DNA of 64,000 bases from Lewinellaceae bacterium (lineage in GTDB: Bacteria; Bacteroidota; Bacteroidia; Chitinophagales; Saprospiraceae), in the NCBI GenBank assembly GCA_020636005.1, contig JACJYR010000006.1, positions 201,715 to 265,714 of the forward strand. Reading direction: 5' to 3'. The notes below the pieces were generated by a model that was not told the origin of the DNA, did not search any database, and saw only the letters and a list, made by a program, of their open reading frames with translations. Positions 1 to 8,768 of the stretch are shown piece after piece. Within the stretch, counting starts at the first letter, position 1; each line of letters starts with the position of its first letter. Made by a program: the position numbers and the translations under genes.

Positions 1-3000
1 AAGTTTGGGGCCGATGAAAAAATCATCCCGTGCCCCGGTATTGATGAAATTGGAAATTACACGGAAAAGGGCGCTATCCATTGGTCGGGGGTGTTGAGTA
101 TTTTCCCTCCGCAAGACAGCAAAAAACCAGACAGCCAGCCCAAGCCAGAGGATGTTTTTGTGCCTTCTGCCATGCCATCCAAAGCCGATGATCCGGTATT
201 TCCGTTTTTGCCTGCCGACCCGGAGCAAGTTTCGGCCCTTGAAATAGTGGAAGCCAACAAAGTATCGGTGGTGGAAGGCGTTGACTCATTGGGTAAAACA
301 CAAACCCTGATCAACCTAATCATCCATGCCCTGGCCTGTGGCAAAAAATGCCTGGTCGTCTCTGAACGGGCACCTGCGCTTAAACATACCCAGAAATTTT
401 TGGCCAATACAGGGCTTATCCAACTTCACTTTTTGCTCGATGACGCACTGAACGACAAAATGCCTTTGCTGGAACTGATGAGGGTAGCAGCAAAAGGGGG
501 CAGCCGGACGGTTAGTTACAACGCCGAGGAATATCAGGCCAAAAAAAACAAGTTTGCACGGGAAAAAACGAAACTGGATGCTGCTTACGGAGCCGTCAAA
601 AAAAAGGTCTTTGGGGATTACAATTGGACGGAAACTGTGGGCCTTTTCCTGGCCAGCAACCGGGTTGAGGGCAAGGAACTCTTGACCAGCCAACTGAATG
701 GCCAGGATTTTAAATACAATGTGGCAGAATATGAATCCTTCAAAAATGGCATATTGACCTGCCACCCGCTTTTTCAAAAAGTAAAGACCCTCTCCCACCC
801 GCTCGGCAACCTGCACGATCAGGTTTTTCAGCAACCATCCGCTGAGGAGGCCCTGCATTTTGTAAAAAAACAGCTCAGGCATTTCCTGGACAAAACCTCC
901 AAACTTCAGCACCGTTTTATCGGCAAGATAGACAGCTATGGCGCAAGGCTGCGGGAACATTACCGGGCTTATTTCGAACAGATGCAAGATATGAACCGGG
1001 CGCTCAAAGAAAATATCCTAGCCAAAGGCGACGAACTGGGCAACGATTTCAGGGAAGCGGGTTCAGGATATTTCAAGCTTTACCTGCTCTTTTCAACCAA
1101 AAAGAAAAAAATTGCCAAGGCCCAGGAAGAGGTGGGCAAACAATACCAGACCCTTGTCAAAACCTTTACTTCCCAACCCTATTTCGACTTTCAATTCCAA
1201 CCCTGCAAGGACGGCCTGCATATCCCCAACACCCTTGCGAATATTGAGGCATTCGGGAAAGCACTTAACGAATGGCACAGCAAATTGGACAGCCAGGTGC
1301 AGGAAGAGGTGATGCGCCTGAACAGCAAAACGGCCCATCCCAGCCTGGACGTAAAGGAGCAAATCACCGAACTTGAGTACTCACTGGACGTGCTACTGGA
1401 AGAACTCAACGAGGCCAACCTTTACCAAAAAAACCTCGAAAACAAAACCCTCACGATACCCCAGCGCCAGAAATACCTGGAAAGCATCATCGAACAACTG
1501 GAAAACACACAGCTTAACCTTCGTGATTTCGACCTGTTTTTCCAATGGCAGTCTAGCTGGCTCGCCCTCGGCCCCATGGGGCAAAAGGTGGTGCGGGCCC
1601 TTGTCAAGGTGAAACCCGACGACTGGATGGCGGCTTTTGAAAGCTGGTACTTCAACAATTTGCTGACCTATGCGCAAATGCCTGATTTGCCGGCGGAGGA
1701 AGCCTTGGTAAAAAATTACGCAGAGAGCTGGCACGCCCTGCGTCCGCTCATTTTACCGCATATCCAGCAACTATGGCAATCGAGGCAGGAAGCTGAACTG
1801 AAAGAACTCAGGAAAAAAGACAAGAAAAAATATCAATTGATTTTTGAAAAGAACGGCCACCAACAAGCAGCCAGTATGCCATTGGGCGATGTGCTGCAGG
1901 GCGGTTACGATGCCGTCAGTGCTTTCCTGCCAGTGCTGTTCACCACGCCGCATGTAGCCATGAATATGTTGCCCGTTGGCAAGGGCTACTTCGATTATGT
2001 CATCCTGGAAGAAGCGAACCGGTTTTCTGTTGAAACAGCCACTGCACTGGCGCCCCTGGGCAAACAGATCGCCCTGTTTGGCAGCAACGACAGCAATGGC
2101 GGGGAGACCAGCATCCTTCAATATGCCCTTGAAAATGAAGTGGCGTTTTCCCCAATCACCAACCTGTACCACGTGCCGGCAAGGGGGCTATCCGCCCTCC
2201 TGAACCCGAACGGGATGCAGCAATTTCCGAATGAATACCTGGTAGAAAGTGCGGAAGGTCGTTTTCATGAAATTGACAACACGAACGACGTGGAAGCCCA
2301 GCACATCATCCGGCAGTTGAACCAGGTAAAGCAGACGCCACAAAGGGTTTACCCAACAGTGGGCATTGTGGCCTTTACCGTGGAGCAACGGGACTTAATA
2401 GCCAATTACCTGCTCAAATTGAAACAGCAGAACGCAGTCGGCAGCGAGAAGATCCAGCAGTTGGAGCGGAACGGTATGGGGGTATTCTTCATTGATGAAC
2501 TGTTTGGGCAGCATTTCGACATCCTGATCCTCTCCTGCACCTTTGGCACCGTCAACCTGCAAGGCTCATTGACCAAGAAAATCATCTTCCTGAACACCCC
2601 CGAAGGTATCAGCCAGGTTAAGATGTTGATCAACAAACCGGTGCAACAGCTCCAGATCATCCATTCGTTTTCAGAAGATCAGTTGGAAAAATTCCGGATC
2701 AAGCAATGGGAAGAAGGCACCTGGCTATTGGCCAATTTTATTCAACTGGCAGAAGCCATGAGGGCAGGCAATACAAAGCAGGTCAAGCACTTACAGGAAA
2801 TGATCGGCAAGGTGGAAGAACCCAAAGCCTCCAAGTCCTTGTTTACCCAGGAAGTCATCAATGCGCTGCGCCCATATTTTGACGAAAAACGGTTTGTCAA
2901 AAACAAGGTTATGGAAGACGTGGTGCTGCCGCTGTGCATCAAGCCCCAGCATCCCAACGGACAACCGCTCACAGTTCACCCGGACGGCTTCTTTGCAGAT

Positions 3001-3231
3001 ACAAACGCCACCTCCGGGCTATGGGAACAACAGCAACGTGACAAGCTTGCAAGCGCCGGCTTTTCCTACCTGCCCGTTTGGTCGCTGGGCTGGTTTAAAA
3101 ATCCGTCCCAGGAAGCAAGGTTGCTGGCCAGTAAAATTATCAAGTTGGATTCCAGCTTGCCTGAAAACGAAGCTATCAAGGAAAACCTTGACGTTAAAAA
3201 AGAAGTAAAAGACAAAGATGGCAAGCAGTAG
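1..3231 (+). CDS. Divergent superfamily 1 helicase with C-terminal REase_MTES_1575-like domain (5' partial)
   Basis: The frame is open from base 1, so the gene begins upstream; 1076 residues are visible and a GTG at 91 is only an internal codon. A P-loop lies at about residue 93 (GVDSLGKT, fitting GxxxxGKT, followed by QTLINLI as in DNA2/UPF1-like SF1 helicases). A Walker B equivalent lies near residue 665 (DYVILEEANRF), where the family normally has DEAS. Later SF1 motifs are eroded: FGSNDSNG stands where GDxxQLPP is expected, and the usual LNVALTRA segment carrying the arginine finger is not recognisable. Long charged, helical stretches fill residues 150-640. The end (about 947-1050) matches the Vsr-like nuclease domain often fused to these helicases (LPVWSLGWFKNPSQEA versus the typical RIWSTDWFRNP), but only a DG of the nuclease signature remains. 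The protein probably binds nucleotide; helicase and nuclease activity are doubtful. A role in DNA repair or phage defence is possible by family only. It converges on pntB. Confidence 0.75.
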   Translation, partial: KFGADEKIIPCPGIDEIGNYTEKGAIHWSGVLSIFPPQDSKKPDSQPKPEDVFVPSAMPSKADDPVFPFLPADPEQVSALEIVEANKVSVVEGVDSLGKTQTLINLIIHALACGKKCLVVSERAPALKHTQKFLANTGLIQLHFLLDDALNDKMPLLELMRVAAKGGSRTVSYNAEEYQAKKNKFAREKTKLDAAYGAVKKKVFGDYNWTETVGLFLASNRVEGKELLTSQLNGQDFKYNVAEYESFKNGILTCHPLFQKVKTLSHPLGNLHDQVFQQPSAEEALHFVKKQLRHFLDKTSKLQHRFIGKIDSYGARLREHYRAYFEQMQDMNRALKENILAKGDELGNDFREAGSGYFKLYLLFSTKKKKIAKAQEEVGKQYQTLVKTFTSQPYFDFQFQPCKDGLHIPNTLANIEAFGKALNEWHSKLDSQVQEEVMRLNSKTAHPSLDVKEQITELEYSLDVLLEELNEANLYQKNLENKTLTIPQRQKYLESIIEQLENTQLNLRDFDLFFQWQSSWLALGPMGQKVVRALVKVKPDDWMAAFESWYFNNLLTYAQMPDLPAEEALVKNYAESWHALRPLILPHIQQLWQSRQEAELKELRKKDKKKYQLIFEKNGHQQAASMPLGDVLQGGYDAVSAFLPVLFTTPHVAMNMLPVGKGYFDYVILEEANRFSVETATALAPLGKQIALFGSNDSNGGETSILQYALENEVAFSPITNLYHVPARGLSALLNPNGMQQFPNEYLVESAEGRFHEIDNTNDVEAQHIIRQLNQVKQTPQRVYPTVGIVAFTVEQRDLIANYLLKLKQQNAVGSEKIQQLERNGMGVFFIDELFGQHFDILILSCTFGTVNLQGSLTKKIIFLNTPEGISQVKMLINKPVQQLQIIHSFSEDQLEKFRIKQWEEGTWLLANFIQLAEAMRAGNTKQVKHLQEMIGKVEEPKASKSLFTQEVINALRPYFDEKRFVKNKVMEDVVLPLCIKPQHPNGQPLTVHPDGFFADTNATSGLWEQQQRDKLASAGFSYLPVWSLGWFKNPSQEARLLASKIIKLDSSLPENEAIKENLDVKKEVKDKDGKQ

Positions 3232-3265
3232 AAACGTCGTTGGAGGTATTGCCCCGACGACGTTT
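3232..3265. terminator. Inverted repeat between convergent genes, possible bidirectional terminator
   Basis: A perfect 9-bp inverted repeat (AAACGTCGT at 3232-3240, ACGACGTTT at 3257-3265) with a 16-nt loop starts right after the stop of the helicase gene and lies 18 bases beyond the pntB stop. There is no clean T-tract, so the terminator role rests on position and symmetry. Confidence 0.4.
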
Positions 3266-3282
3266 GAGCCGTTAAAATATCA

Positions 3283-4674
3283 TTATAAATTCTTCAATTC
3301 GCCTACCAGCTTGCTCAGCGTATCCTTCGCATCACCGAAAAGCATTTTAGCCCTTTCATGGAAAAACAGCGGGTTTTCGATGCCTGCATAGCCCGGCCGC
3401 ATACTACGTTTCATCACGATGACACTTTTAGCCTCCCAAACCTTGATGACCGGCATGCCATAAATGGGGCTGCCCGGATCATCTTCTGCTGCTGGGTTCA
3501 CCACGTCGTTGGCACCAACAATTATTACTACGTCCGTATTGGGCATCTGTGGATTGGCGTCGTCCATTTCCACCAGTTTTGGGTAAGGGACATCCGCTTC
3601 GGCCAGCAACACGTTCATGTGCCCGGGCATCCTGCCCGCCACGGGGTGAATGGCATAATATACTTCTACGCCTTTCTTTTCCAGGCTTTTTTCAAAATCG
3701 TGGCAAACGTGCTGGGCTTGCGCTACTGCAAGGCCGTAACCAGGGACGATGCAGACTTTGCTGGCATAGGCACACATGATGGCGGCATCGTTCAGGGTGA
3801 CTTCCCGGTAGGATTGTTCGCCTGACGCTTTTGCACTACCGGCAGAGCCGCCACCGAAACCACCTATCAGTACGTTCATCAAGGAGCGGTTCATGGCCTT
3901 GCACATCAATGCCGTCAGGATGAGGCCCGATGCGCCCACCAAAATACCGCCTATGAGCATGATGCGGTTGCTGTAAATGAGGCCGCCAAATGCTCCCGCT
4001 ATACCCGAAAGGGAGTTCAGCAAGGCTATGACGACGGGCATGTCGGCACCACCGATGGGCATTACGAAGAAAATCCCGTATAAAAAGGACAATCCGAGCA
4101 GTATCCAGCCGCCATTGGCGCCAAGTGTTTCTGGGCTTAATATCCCCATTGTCATCAACACGAGGATTACTGCCAGCATGAGCCAGTTGAGGTAAGTCAT
4201 CAGCCTCCCGCTGACGTCCTTGATTTTGTCGTCGAGTTTTCCATAGGCGACCATGGATCCACTAAAAGTAACGGTGCCCACAACGATGCCCAGGTAGGCG
4301 ACCAGCAAAAAGCCCCAATCGGTGCTGTCGCTGGAGAAAAACTCCATGCAGGCAATGATGGCAGAGGTTGCACCGCCGGTGCCGTTAAAAAAGGAAACCA
4401 TCTGTGGCATGGCGGTCATCTTGACCCTGGTGGCCATCACATAGCCAATGGCAGAACCAACTACCAAACCGCCCACAATCCAGGCCAGGTTTCCGATGCC
4501 TTCACCCGCTTCATTCTTGTGGAAAAGGATGGTTCCAAGGATAGCGAGGGTCATGCCCGCCGCTGCTATGTTGTTGCCCTGCCGAGCACTGTCGGGGCTG
4601 CTCAGTTTCCTCAACCCGATGATAAAGGTGACGCAACCGACGATATAAAATAGTTCGAGCAAAAATTCTGACAT
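3283..4674 (-). CDS. pntB: NAD(P) transhydrogenase subunit beta
   Basis: This 463-residue protein is the beta subunit of the proton-translocating transhydrogenase, which uses the proton gradient to reduce NADP+ with NADH. The first ~270 residues hold about eight or nine hydrophobic membrane segments (membrane domain II). The C-terminal ~190 residues form the NADP(H)-binding domain III. Family motifs seen are MPQMVSFFNGTGG in the membrane part, VPGYGLAVAQAQH (NADP-binding loop), HPVAGRMPGHMNVLLAEA, and a GANDVVNPAAEDDPGSPIYG stretch. Length is normal for the family. It is the last gene of a minus-strand operon pntAA-pntAB-pntB, 52 bases downstream of pntAB. The start at 4674 (MSEFLLELFYIVG) places the first membrane segment at the very N-terminus, as in homologues. 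Confidence 0.96.
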   Translation of the reverse strand: MSEFLLELFYIVGCVTFIIGLRKLSSPDSARQGNNIAAAGMTLAILGTILFHKNEAGEGIGNLAWIVGGLVVGSAIGYVMATRVKMTAMPQMVSFFNGTGGATSAIIACMEFFSSDSTDWGFLLVAYLGIVVGTVTFSGSMVAYGKLDDKIKDVSGRLMTYLNWLMLAVILVLMTMGILSPETLGANGGWILLGLSFLYGIFFVMPIGGADMPVVIALLNSLSGIAGAFGGLIYSNRIMLIGGILVGASGLILTALMCKAMNRSLMNVLIGGFGGGSAGSAKASGEQSYREVTLNDAAIMCAYASKVCIVPGYGLAVAQAQHVCHDFEKSLEKKGVEVYYAIHPVAGRMPGHMNVLLAEADVPYPKLVEMDDANPQMPNTDVVIIVGANDVVNPAAEDDPGSPIYGMPVIKVWEAKSVIVMKRSMRPGYAGIENPLFFHERAKMLFGDAKDTLSKLVGELKNL

Positions 4675-4726
4675 GGTTGATCGTTATTCGTTGTTGTTTC
4701 AAACAAGGATGGTAAGCCCTGTCCGA

Positions 4727-5035
4727 TTACTTTCTTTTTTTAAACATGGAGAGCATCCGGCCTGTGACGGCAAAACCGCCCACGACGTTAAGTGTGCCGA
4801 GCACAACTGCCAGAAAGCCCAGCACCAGGGCCAGGGTGTCGTCGGGCCTTGCATGGCCCACTACAATGATAGACCCCATGATCACCACCCCAGAGACGGC
4901 GTTGGAACCCGACATCAGGGGCGTGTGGAGCAGGGCCGGCACATTTTTGATCACTTCCGTGCCCAAAAAAATGGCCAGGACGACCAGGAATATCATATCC
5001 TGGTTTTGGAGGAAAAATTCTGAAAAAGCTTGCAT
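4727..5035 (-). CDS. pntAB: NAD(P) transhydrogenase subunit alpha, part 2 (membrane)
   Basis: This 102-residue protein contributes the membrane helices that in enterobacteria are fused to the C-terminus of PntA. Three to four hydrophobic segments are visible (residues ~8-30, 38-60, 65-90), with the family sequence HTPLMSGSNAVSGVVIMGSI near the middle and GGFAVTGRMLSMFKK at the end. It lies between pntAA (47 bases upstream) and pntB (52 bases downstream) on the same strand, and the separate pntAA/pntAB arrangement is the usual three-gene form in Bacteroidota. It assembles with PntAA and PntB in the inner membrane. Confidence 0.93.
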   Translation of the reverse strand: MQAFSEFFLQNQDMIFLVVLAIFLGTEVIKNVPALLHTPLMSGSNAVSGVVIMGSIIVVGHARPDDTLALVLGFLAVVLGTLNVVGGFAVTGRMLSMFKKRK

Positions 5036-5082
5036 AAGATTATTGATTCTAAAATGCTTATAATCAGGCTAAAAAGGAAGGA

Positions 5083-6213
5083 TCAGGCTTTTCCCAAAAC
5101 GGCCTTCAGCCTTTCGCTGACCACGGCACCCTGGTGGGCGATGCAGGTGGCAGCAATGATGTCGTCATCAAAATTCAACTGCAATTCACCTTTCGGCGAA
5201 AGCAGTTTCAGGAAATTCAGGATGTTTTTGCTGAACATGGAACTGGCATCCCGCGGCAAGGTGGAGGGAAGGTTGGAGTCACCAATTACACACACACCCT
5301 GATGATAAATCGTTTTGCCGTTTTCCGTCACGGCACAATTTCCGCCAGTTGATGCGGCCAAATCCACAATAACAGAGCCTGGTTTCATGGTTTCCACTGT
5401 GGCTTTCTGGACAATGACAGGTGCCTGCCTGCCAGGGATCTGGGCAGTGCAGATAATGACATCCGCTTGCTTGGCGTGTTCGTGAACTGCTTCGGCCTGT
5501 TTTCTTTTGTAGTCTTCGCTTTGTTCAACGGCATAGCCACCGGCGGCTGCGTTTTCCTGCGCCCCTTCCACTTCCACAAAGCGGGCGCCCAAACTGAGTA
5601 CCTCTTCTTTGGCAGCCGTCCTCACATCGAAGGCTTCTACCACTGCACCCAACCTTTTAGCCGTGGCAATGGCCTGCAGGCCGGCCACCCCGGCACCAAT
5701 GATGAGCACTTTAGCAGGTTTGATGGTACCTGCAGCCGTCATAAACATGGGGAAGAAACCAGGGGCCTGGGTAGCAGCAATGAGCACGGCCTTGTAGCCC
5801 GCTACGGTCGCCATGGAGGAAAGTACGTCCATGGCCTGCGCACGGGTAGTCCTCGGCAGCATATCCAAACTGAAGGCTGTCGCTTTTGCCCCGTTGAGTT
5901 TTTCAGCCACCTCTTTATTGGCTAATGGGTTGAACTGCCCCAGGATTATTTGACCTTCGGAAAGTTTTTTGACCTGATCCCCTGCTAAAAAATGGATCGT
6001 TGTAATGAGGTTGGATTTTTTGAAGATATCGTCACCTGTAGCGACGACGGCCCCAACCTCCTTGTAGGCTTCATCGGGGAAACCTGCATTTTCGCCAGCC
6101 TTTTCCTCTACCAGGATTTTTTCAAAACCCATCTTGAGCAGGGCTGCGGCTATTTCGGGCGTTACGGATACCCTGTTTTCAAAGCTTTGTTCCTTAAGGA
6201 TACCAAGTACCAT
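5083..6213 (-). CDS. pntAA: NAD(P) transhydrogenase subunit alpha, part 1 (NAD-binding)
   Basis: This 376-residue soluble subunit binds NAD(H) and passes hydride to the NADP domain of PntB. It belongs to the alanine dehydrogenase/PNT family: the N-terminus shows KEQSFENRVSVTPEIAAAL, followed by GFPDEAY and GQFNPLANKEV, and the Rossmann signature GAGVAGLQAIATAKRLGAVV near residues 172-190 with the downstream FDVRTAAKEEVLSLGA. Its length is typical for the short, unfused form, with the membrane helices supplied by the next gene (pntAB). It is first in the operon; ATG at 6213 begins MVLGILKE, which matches the conserved family N-terminus. The upstream 370 bases hold no gene. Confidence 0.96.
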   Translation of the reverse strand: MVLGILKEQSFENRVSVTPEIAAALLKMGFEKILVEEKAGENAGFPDEAYKEVGAVVATGDDIFKKSNLITTIHFLAGDQVKKLSEGQIILGQFNPLANKEVAEKLNGAKATAFSLDMLPRTTRAQAMDVLSSMATVAGYKAVLIAATQAPGFFPMFMTAAGTIKPAKVLIIGAGVAGLQAIATAKRLGAVVEAFDVRTAAKEEVLSLGARFVEVEGAQENAAAGGYAVEQSEDYKRKQAEAVHEHAKQADVIICTAQIPGRQAPVIVQKATVETMKPGSVIVDLAASTGGNCAVTENGKTIYHQGVCVIGDSNLPSTLPRDASSMFSKNILNFLKLLSPKGELQLNFDDDIIAATCIAHQGAVVSERLKAVLGKA

Positions 6214-6580
6214 ATTGTTTTTCGTTTCTTGTTGTTTGCAATACTTGAAATGAAGGGCTGAAATTAATGGAATATTACAAATCTTTAGCCCCGGATTCCA
6301 AATTCATCAATATTTAGTTTCGGACATGCTGGATTTGCCCTTTCGGCGGATGCTCCAATTTATCCCCGCTCAGAATGAGGACGGAAAATTCGGTGGGGCA
6401 AGAGCACCATCAGGTGACAAAACCCAGTGCTTTATGGAGATATTTATCATTCATTAATGATACAGGATGCCAGGCTGGTTTTTCAAATTCATCTGTAATT
6501 TTCCTGAGTCAGTAGAAGAATTTTAACTGGGTTGGAAGAATAACTTTTCTTTGGAAAATCAAATAAAAAAAAGTAAAAAA
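6214..6580. other. Divergent intergenic region, no gene seen
   Basis: This A/T-rich stretch separates pntAA (minus) from the small coiled-coil protein (plus) and must carry both promoters. I did not find a convincing TTTG/TAnnTTTG pair in either direction, nor a long ORF or structured RNA. Confidence 0.6.
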
Positions 6581-6958
6581 ATGGCAAAAAGAACCCTTAG
6601 GGTAACAGGTTTTACCCGATTTTTCCTGGTAATGATCATCGTGGCCCCTTTGGCTTATATCGGTGCTTCGTACTACAATGGAGATAATGGCGTTGAAAAA
6701 ATCAAGAGCTTTCTCAACATGCAAGCCGAGGATGAAACTGCCGAATCAGAAAAACCCGGCAACGACAACGTCAAGCCTGTCAACCAATCACCGGCGAATG
6801 CTCAAAAAATCATATCATTAGAAACAGAAAACAAAAGGCTGCAGGAGGAACTGGATTTCAAGACAAAACGAGTGGATGAACTTTACAGGGAAAACGAAGA
6901 ACTGAAGCGAAAACTGGAAAGCATGGAAAAGACGCTGAACGAAACCAAGGACCAATAG
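6581..6958 (+). CDS. Small single-pass membrane protein with C-terminal coiled coil
   Basis: I do not recognise the family. From ATG 6581 the product is 125 residues. A basic N-terminus (MAKRTLRVTGFTR) precedes one hydrophobic segment at about residues 13-32 (FFLVMIIVAPLAYIGASYY). An acidic, Asn/Pro-rich linker follows, then a strongly heptad-like, charged segment from about residue 76 to the end, typical of a parallel coiled coil. A longer frame from TTG 6551 adds only KNQIKKSKK-type residues and is less likely. The topology suggests an inner-membrane anchor with a coiled-coil domain. The next gene lies 63 bases downstream on the same strand and also encodes a small membrane protein. Confidence 0.6.
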   Translation: MAKRTLRVTGFTRFFLVMIIVAPLAYIGASYYNGDNGVEKIKSFLNMQAEDETAESEKPGNDNVKPVNQSPANAQKIISLETENKRLQEELDFKTKRVDELYRENEELKRKLESMEKTLNETKDQ

Positions 6959-6974
6959 GATAGCAGGCTGTGAT

Positions 6975-6982
6975 TATATTTG
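6975..6982 (+). promoter_or_regulatory. Candidate Bacteroidota -7 box (TATATTTG)
   Basis: TATATTTG matches the TAnnTTTG -7 consensus of the Bacteroidota housekeeping sigma factor and lies 40 bases before ATG 7022. No matching TTTG is present about 20 bases upstream, so this is a half-site. It overlaps the alternative GTG at 6980, which argues against that start. Confidence 0.35.
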
Positions 6983-7021
6983 TGCCAGGAAAAACAATTT
7001 TCAATAACAAAATCAAAAATC

Positions 7022-7357
7022 ATGGAATTCATCCTCACCATCCTTATCAATGGAGTGGCAATTTGGGCCGGTTCGCAGCTCCTGCGCGGCGTTGAAGTGA
7101 CAGATTTTTCGAGGGCGCTGATCATTGGCCTTGTAGTAGCACTGCTGAACGCTACCCTCGGCAGTTTTCTCGACTGGATTTCTACGCCCATCCGGTGGAT
7201 TACCCTTGGCCTGTTCAGTCTCGTGGTAGATGCCATTGTTTTAATGGTAGCCGATTACTTCCTTAAAGGTTTGAAAATCAAGAATTTCTGGTGGGCAGTG
7301 GCATTGGCCATTGTCGTAGGAGTTGTCAACGGCATCACGCATTGGGTATTTCACTAA
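7022..7357 (+). CDS. Phage holin family 4-TM protein (PF04020-like)
   Basis: This 111-residue, very hydrophobic protein has four predicted membrane segments and the hallmarks of the PF04020 family (named after a phage holin but common as a chromosomal membrane protein). It begins MEFILTILINGVAIWAG, has VTDFSRALIIGLVVALLNAT in the middle, PIRWITLGLFSLVVDAI, and ends with a fourth helix and GVVNGITHWVFH. ATG 7022 is preferred over GTG 6980 because homologues start directly with the first helix and because a possible -7 box covers the GTG. There is no prophage context; its cellular role is unknown. Confidence 0.85.
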   Translation: MEFILTILINGVAIWAGSQLLRGVEVTDFSRALIIGLVVALLNATLGSFLDWISTPIRWITLGLFSLVVDAIVLMVADYFLKGLKIKNFWWAVALAIVVGVVNGITHWVFH

Positions 7358-7388
7358 GACGGAAAAAAGGGGGAAACACATGAATTCC

Positions 7389-7604
7389 CTATTCCCAGAT
7401 CAGGCTTCGCTTATTTTTGATGTAGCGCTTCACATTGAGCCAAAAGGCTACAAAAAGGTAGAATATCACAGGTGAACCGAGTGTCACAAAGGATAGATAA
7501 ATGAAATACAGACGAACCCTGGCAGAAGCCAGGCCCATCTTGTCCCCAAGATAGCTGCATACGCCAAAGGCGGATCGTTCCATTAAATCTTTTAGCGTTT
7601 TCAT
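7389..7604 (-). CDS. PspC domain protein
   Basis: This 71-residue protein fits the PspC family: an N-terminal cytoplasmic stretch (GVCSYLGDKMGL, equivalent to the family GVCAGLAEYFG), then VRLYFIYLSFVTLGSPVIFYLFVAFWL covering the transmembrane segment, then a basic tail. In enterobacteria PspC is a membrane sensor of envelope stress; in Bacteroidota short stand-alone versions are common and poorly studied. It is convergent with the holin-like gene (31-base gap) and downstream of the ECF sigma gene on the same strand, separated from it by a strong hairpin, so it is probably transcribed separately. Confidence 0.85.
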   Translation of the reverse strand: MKTLKDLMERSAFGVCSYLGDKMGLASARVRLYFIYLSFVTLGSPVIFYLFVAFWLNVKRYIKNKRSLIWE

Positions 7605-7617
7605 GAGGACAAATGTA

Positions 7618-7665
7618 AAAATTAAAAGGCAAAAGTAGCACGGGCTGCTTTTGCCTTTTAATTTT
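7618..7665 (-). terminator. Strong stem-loop terminator of the ECF sigma gene
   Basis: Arms 7618-7639 and 7644-7665 pair over 22 positions (one G-T pair) around the loop ACGG. The core is AAAATTAAAAGGCAAAAG paired with its exact complement. Its A/T-rich outer arms give a T-tract when read on the minus strand, 20 bases after the sigma-factor stop. It can also act in the other direction. Confidence 0.8.
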
Positions 7666-7684
7666 AACCAAAGCAGTATGGGAG

Positions 7685-8266
7685 TTATTGCAGTTGCACT
7701 TCCTTCTCCGCCACCATCTTGCGAATGTTGATAAGTGCATAGCGCATACGCCCCAAAGCCGTGTTGATGCTCACCCTGGTCAGGGCTGCGATCTCCTTGA
7801 AACTCATGTCGGCATAATGGCGGAGGATGACTACTTCCCTTTGTTCAGGCGGCAGCATATCCACCAAATGGCGGATTCTGTCGTGGGTCTGGCTACGCAT
7901 GATGAGCTGCTCGGCATTTGGCTCGTTGGTATGCAACACATCGAAAATATCGAATGTTTCGTTGGGATGCACATGCGGGCGGCGTTTGCCACGGCGGAAG
8001 TAGTCAACACAAAGGTTGTAGGAAATCCGCAAGGCCCATTGGCCGAACTTCCCTTCGTGGTTGTACTTTCCACTGCGCAGGGTGTTGATAATTTTGATAA
8101 AGACTTCCTGGAAGATGTCTTCGGCGAGGGTCTCATCTTTAACAAAAAGATAGATGGACGTGTAAATTTTTTGCTGATAACGGTCGAGCAATTCTTTGAA
8201 TGCTCTTTCATCCCCATCAAGGTAGAGGGCAATAAGTTGCTGATCATTTACTGGCGTAACTTGCAT
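7685..8266 (-). CDS. RNA polymerase ECF-type sigma factor
   Basis: This 193-residue protein has only regions 2 and 4 of sigma-70 and is an extracytoplasmic-function type sigma factor. Region 2 includes FKELLDRYQQKIYTSIYLF, ETLAEDIFQEVFIKIINTL and GKFGQWALRISYNLCVDYFR. Region 4 includes LPPEQREVVILRHYADMSF and KEIAALTRVSINTALGRMRY, the helix-turn-helix for the -35 element. No anti-sigma gene is adjacent; the neighbour downstream is a PspC protein. ATG 8266 gives MQVTPVNDQQLIALYLDGDE, the common N-terminus of this Bacteroidota subgroup. Its regulon cannot be read from the window. Confidence 0.92.
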   Translation of the reverse strand: MQVTPVNDQQLIALYLDGDERAFKELLDRYQQKIYTSIYLFVKDETLAEDIFQEVFIKIINTLRSGKYNHEGKFGQWALRISYNLCVDYFRRGKRRPHVHPNETFDIFDVLHTNEPNAEQLIMRSQTHDRIRHLVDMLPPEQREVVILRHYADMSFKEIAALTRVSINTALGRMRYALINIRKMVAEKEVQLQ

Positions 8267-8680
8267 AACTAAATCTAGTTTAGTGAAGAAATGTTCGAGA
8301 CTGATTTAGTGTAGAAGTTTTACGCCTATAAGATATAATTTTAAAAAGGAGATGTTGAAAAGTGAAGGATATGAATGCTCATTTACAAAGACGAAGCCAA
8401 GATAGAAATTTCATCTAAGAAAACTTACTTTTCATCTTCTTTAACAAAAAATTAGTCGTTCTTTGAAAATAAATGTAAGCTGTTGAACGAATTCCGGCAC
8501 AAAGAAATAAGCTTTTTTTAAAACATCAAAGCTGCTGCGAGAAAAATATTCCATCACCAGGACTTGCCCAAAGTTAATTTGCCAATCAACGTGCCGACCG
8601 AATCTAAGTACAATGCAAATGGTCAAAGCATACACTTGATTCTTTAGGAAAAAGCTGATTTTAGCCAATTTCTATTCTCT
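8267..8680. other. Divergent intergenic region between sigma factor and tpiA
   Basis: About 410 A/T-rich bases without a supported gene. A 75-codon frame on the minus strand (8441-8668) has no recognisable composition or family. The region should contain the sigma-factor promoter, which I could not locate; the tpiA promoter lies at its right edge. Confidence 0.6.
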
Positions 8681-8712
8681 TTTGGCCAAACAGAACTTAA
8701 TCTTTACTTTTG
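8681..8712 (+). promoter_or_regulatory. Bacteroidota -33/-7 promoter of tpiA
   Basis: TTTG at 8681-8684 and TACTTTTG at 8705-8712 (TAnnTTTG) are separated by 20 bases, as in characterised Bacteroides promoters. Transcription would start near 8718, about 50 bases before ATG 8769. This excludes the longer in-frame start at 8682, which would lie inside the promoter. Confidence 0.6.
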
Positions 8713-8768
8713 CCGCCTCCGTTACCGAAATCTTTCAAAAAGGTGAATTCTCACAAATTAATCTATTT

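Noticed and set aside
7022..7357. Prophage, suggested by the holin family name
   Set aside because: No other phage gene is nearby; this family is widespread as an ordinary chromosomal membrane protein.
8682..8768. A longer tpiA start at TTG 8682
   Set aside because: It would begin inside the -33/-7 promoter and add 29 residues not found in triosephosphate isomerases.
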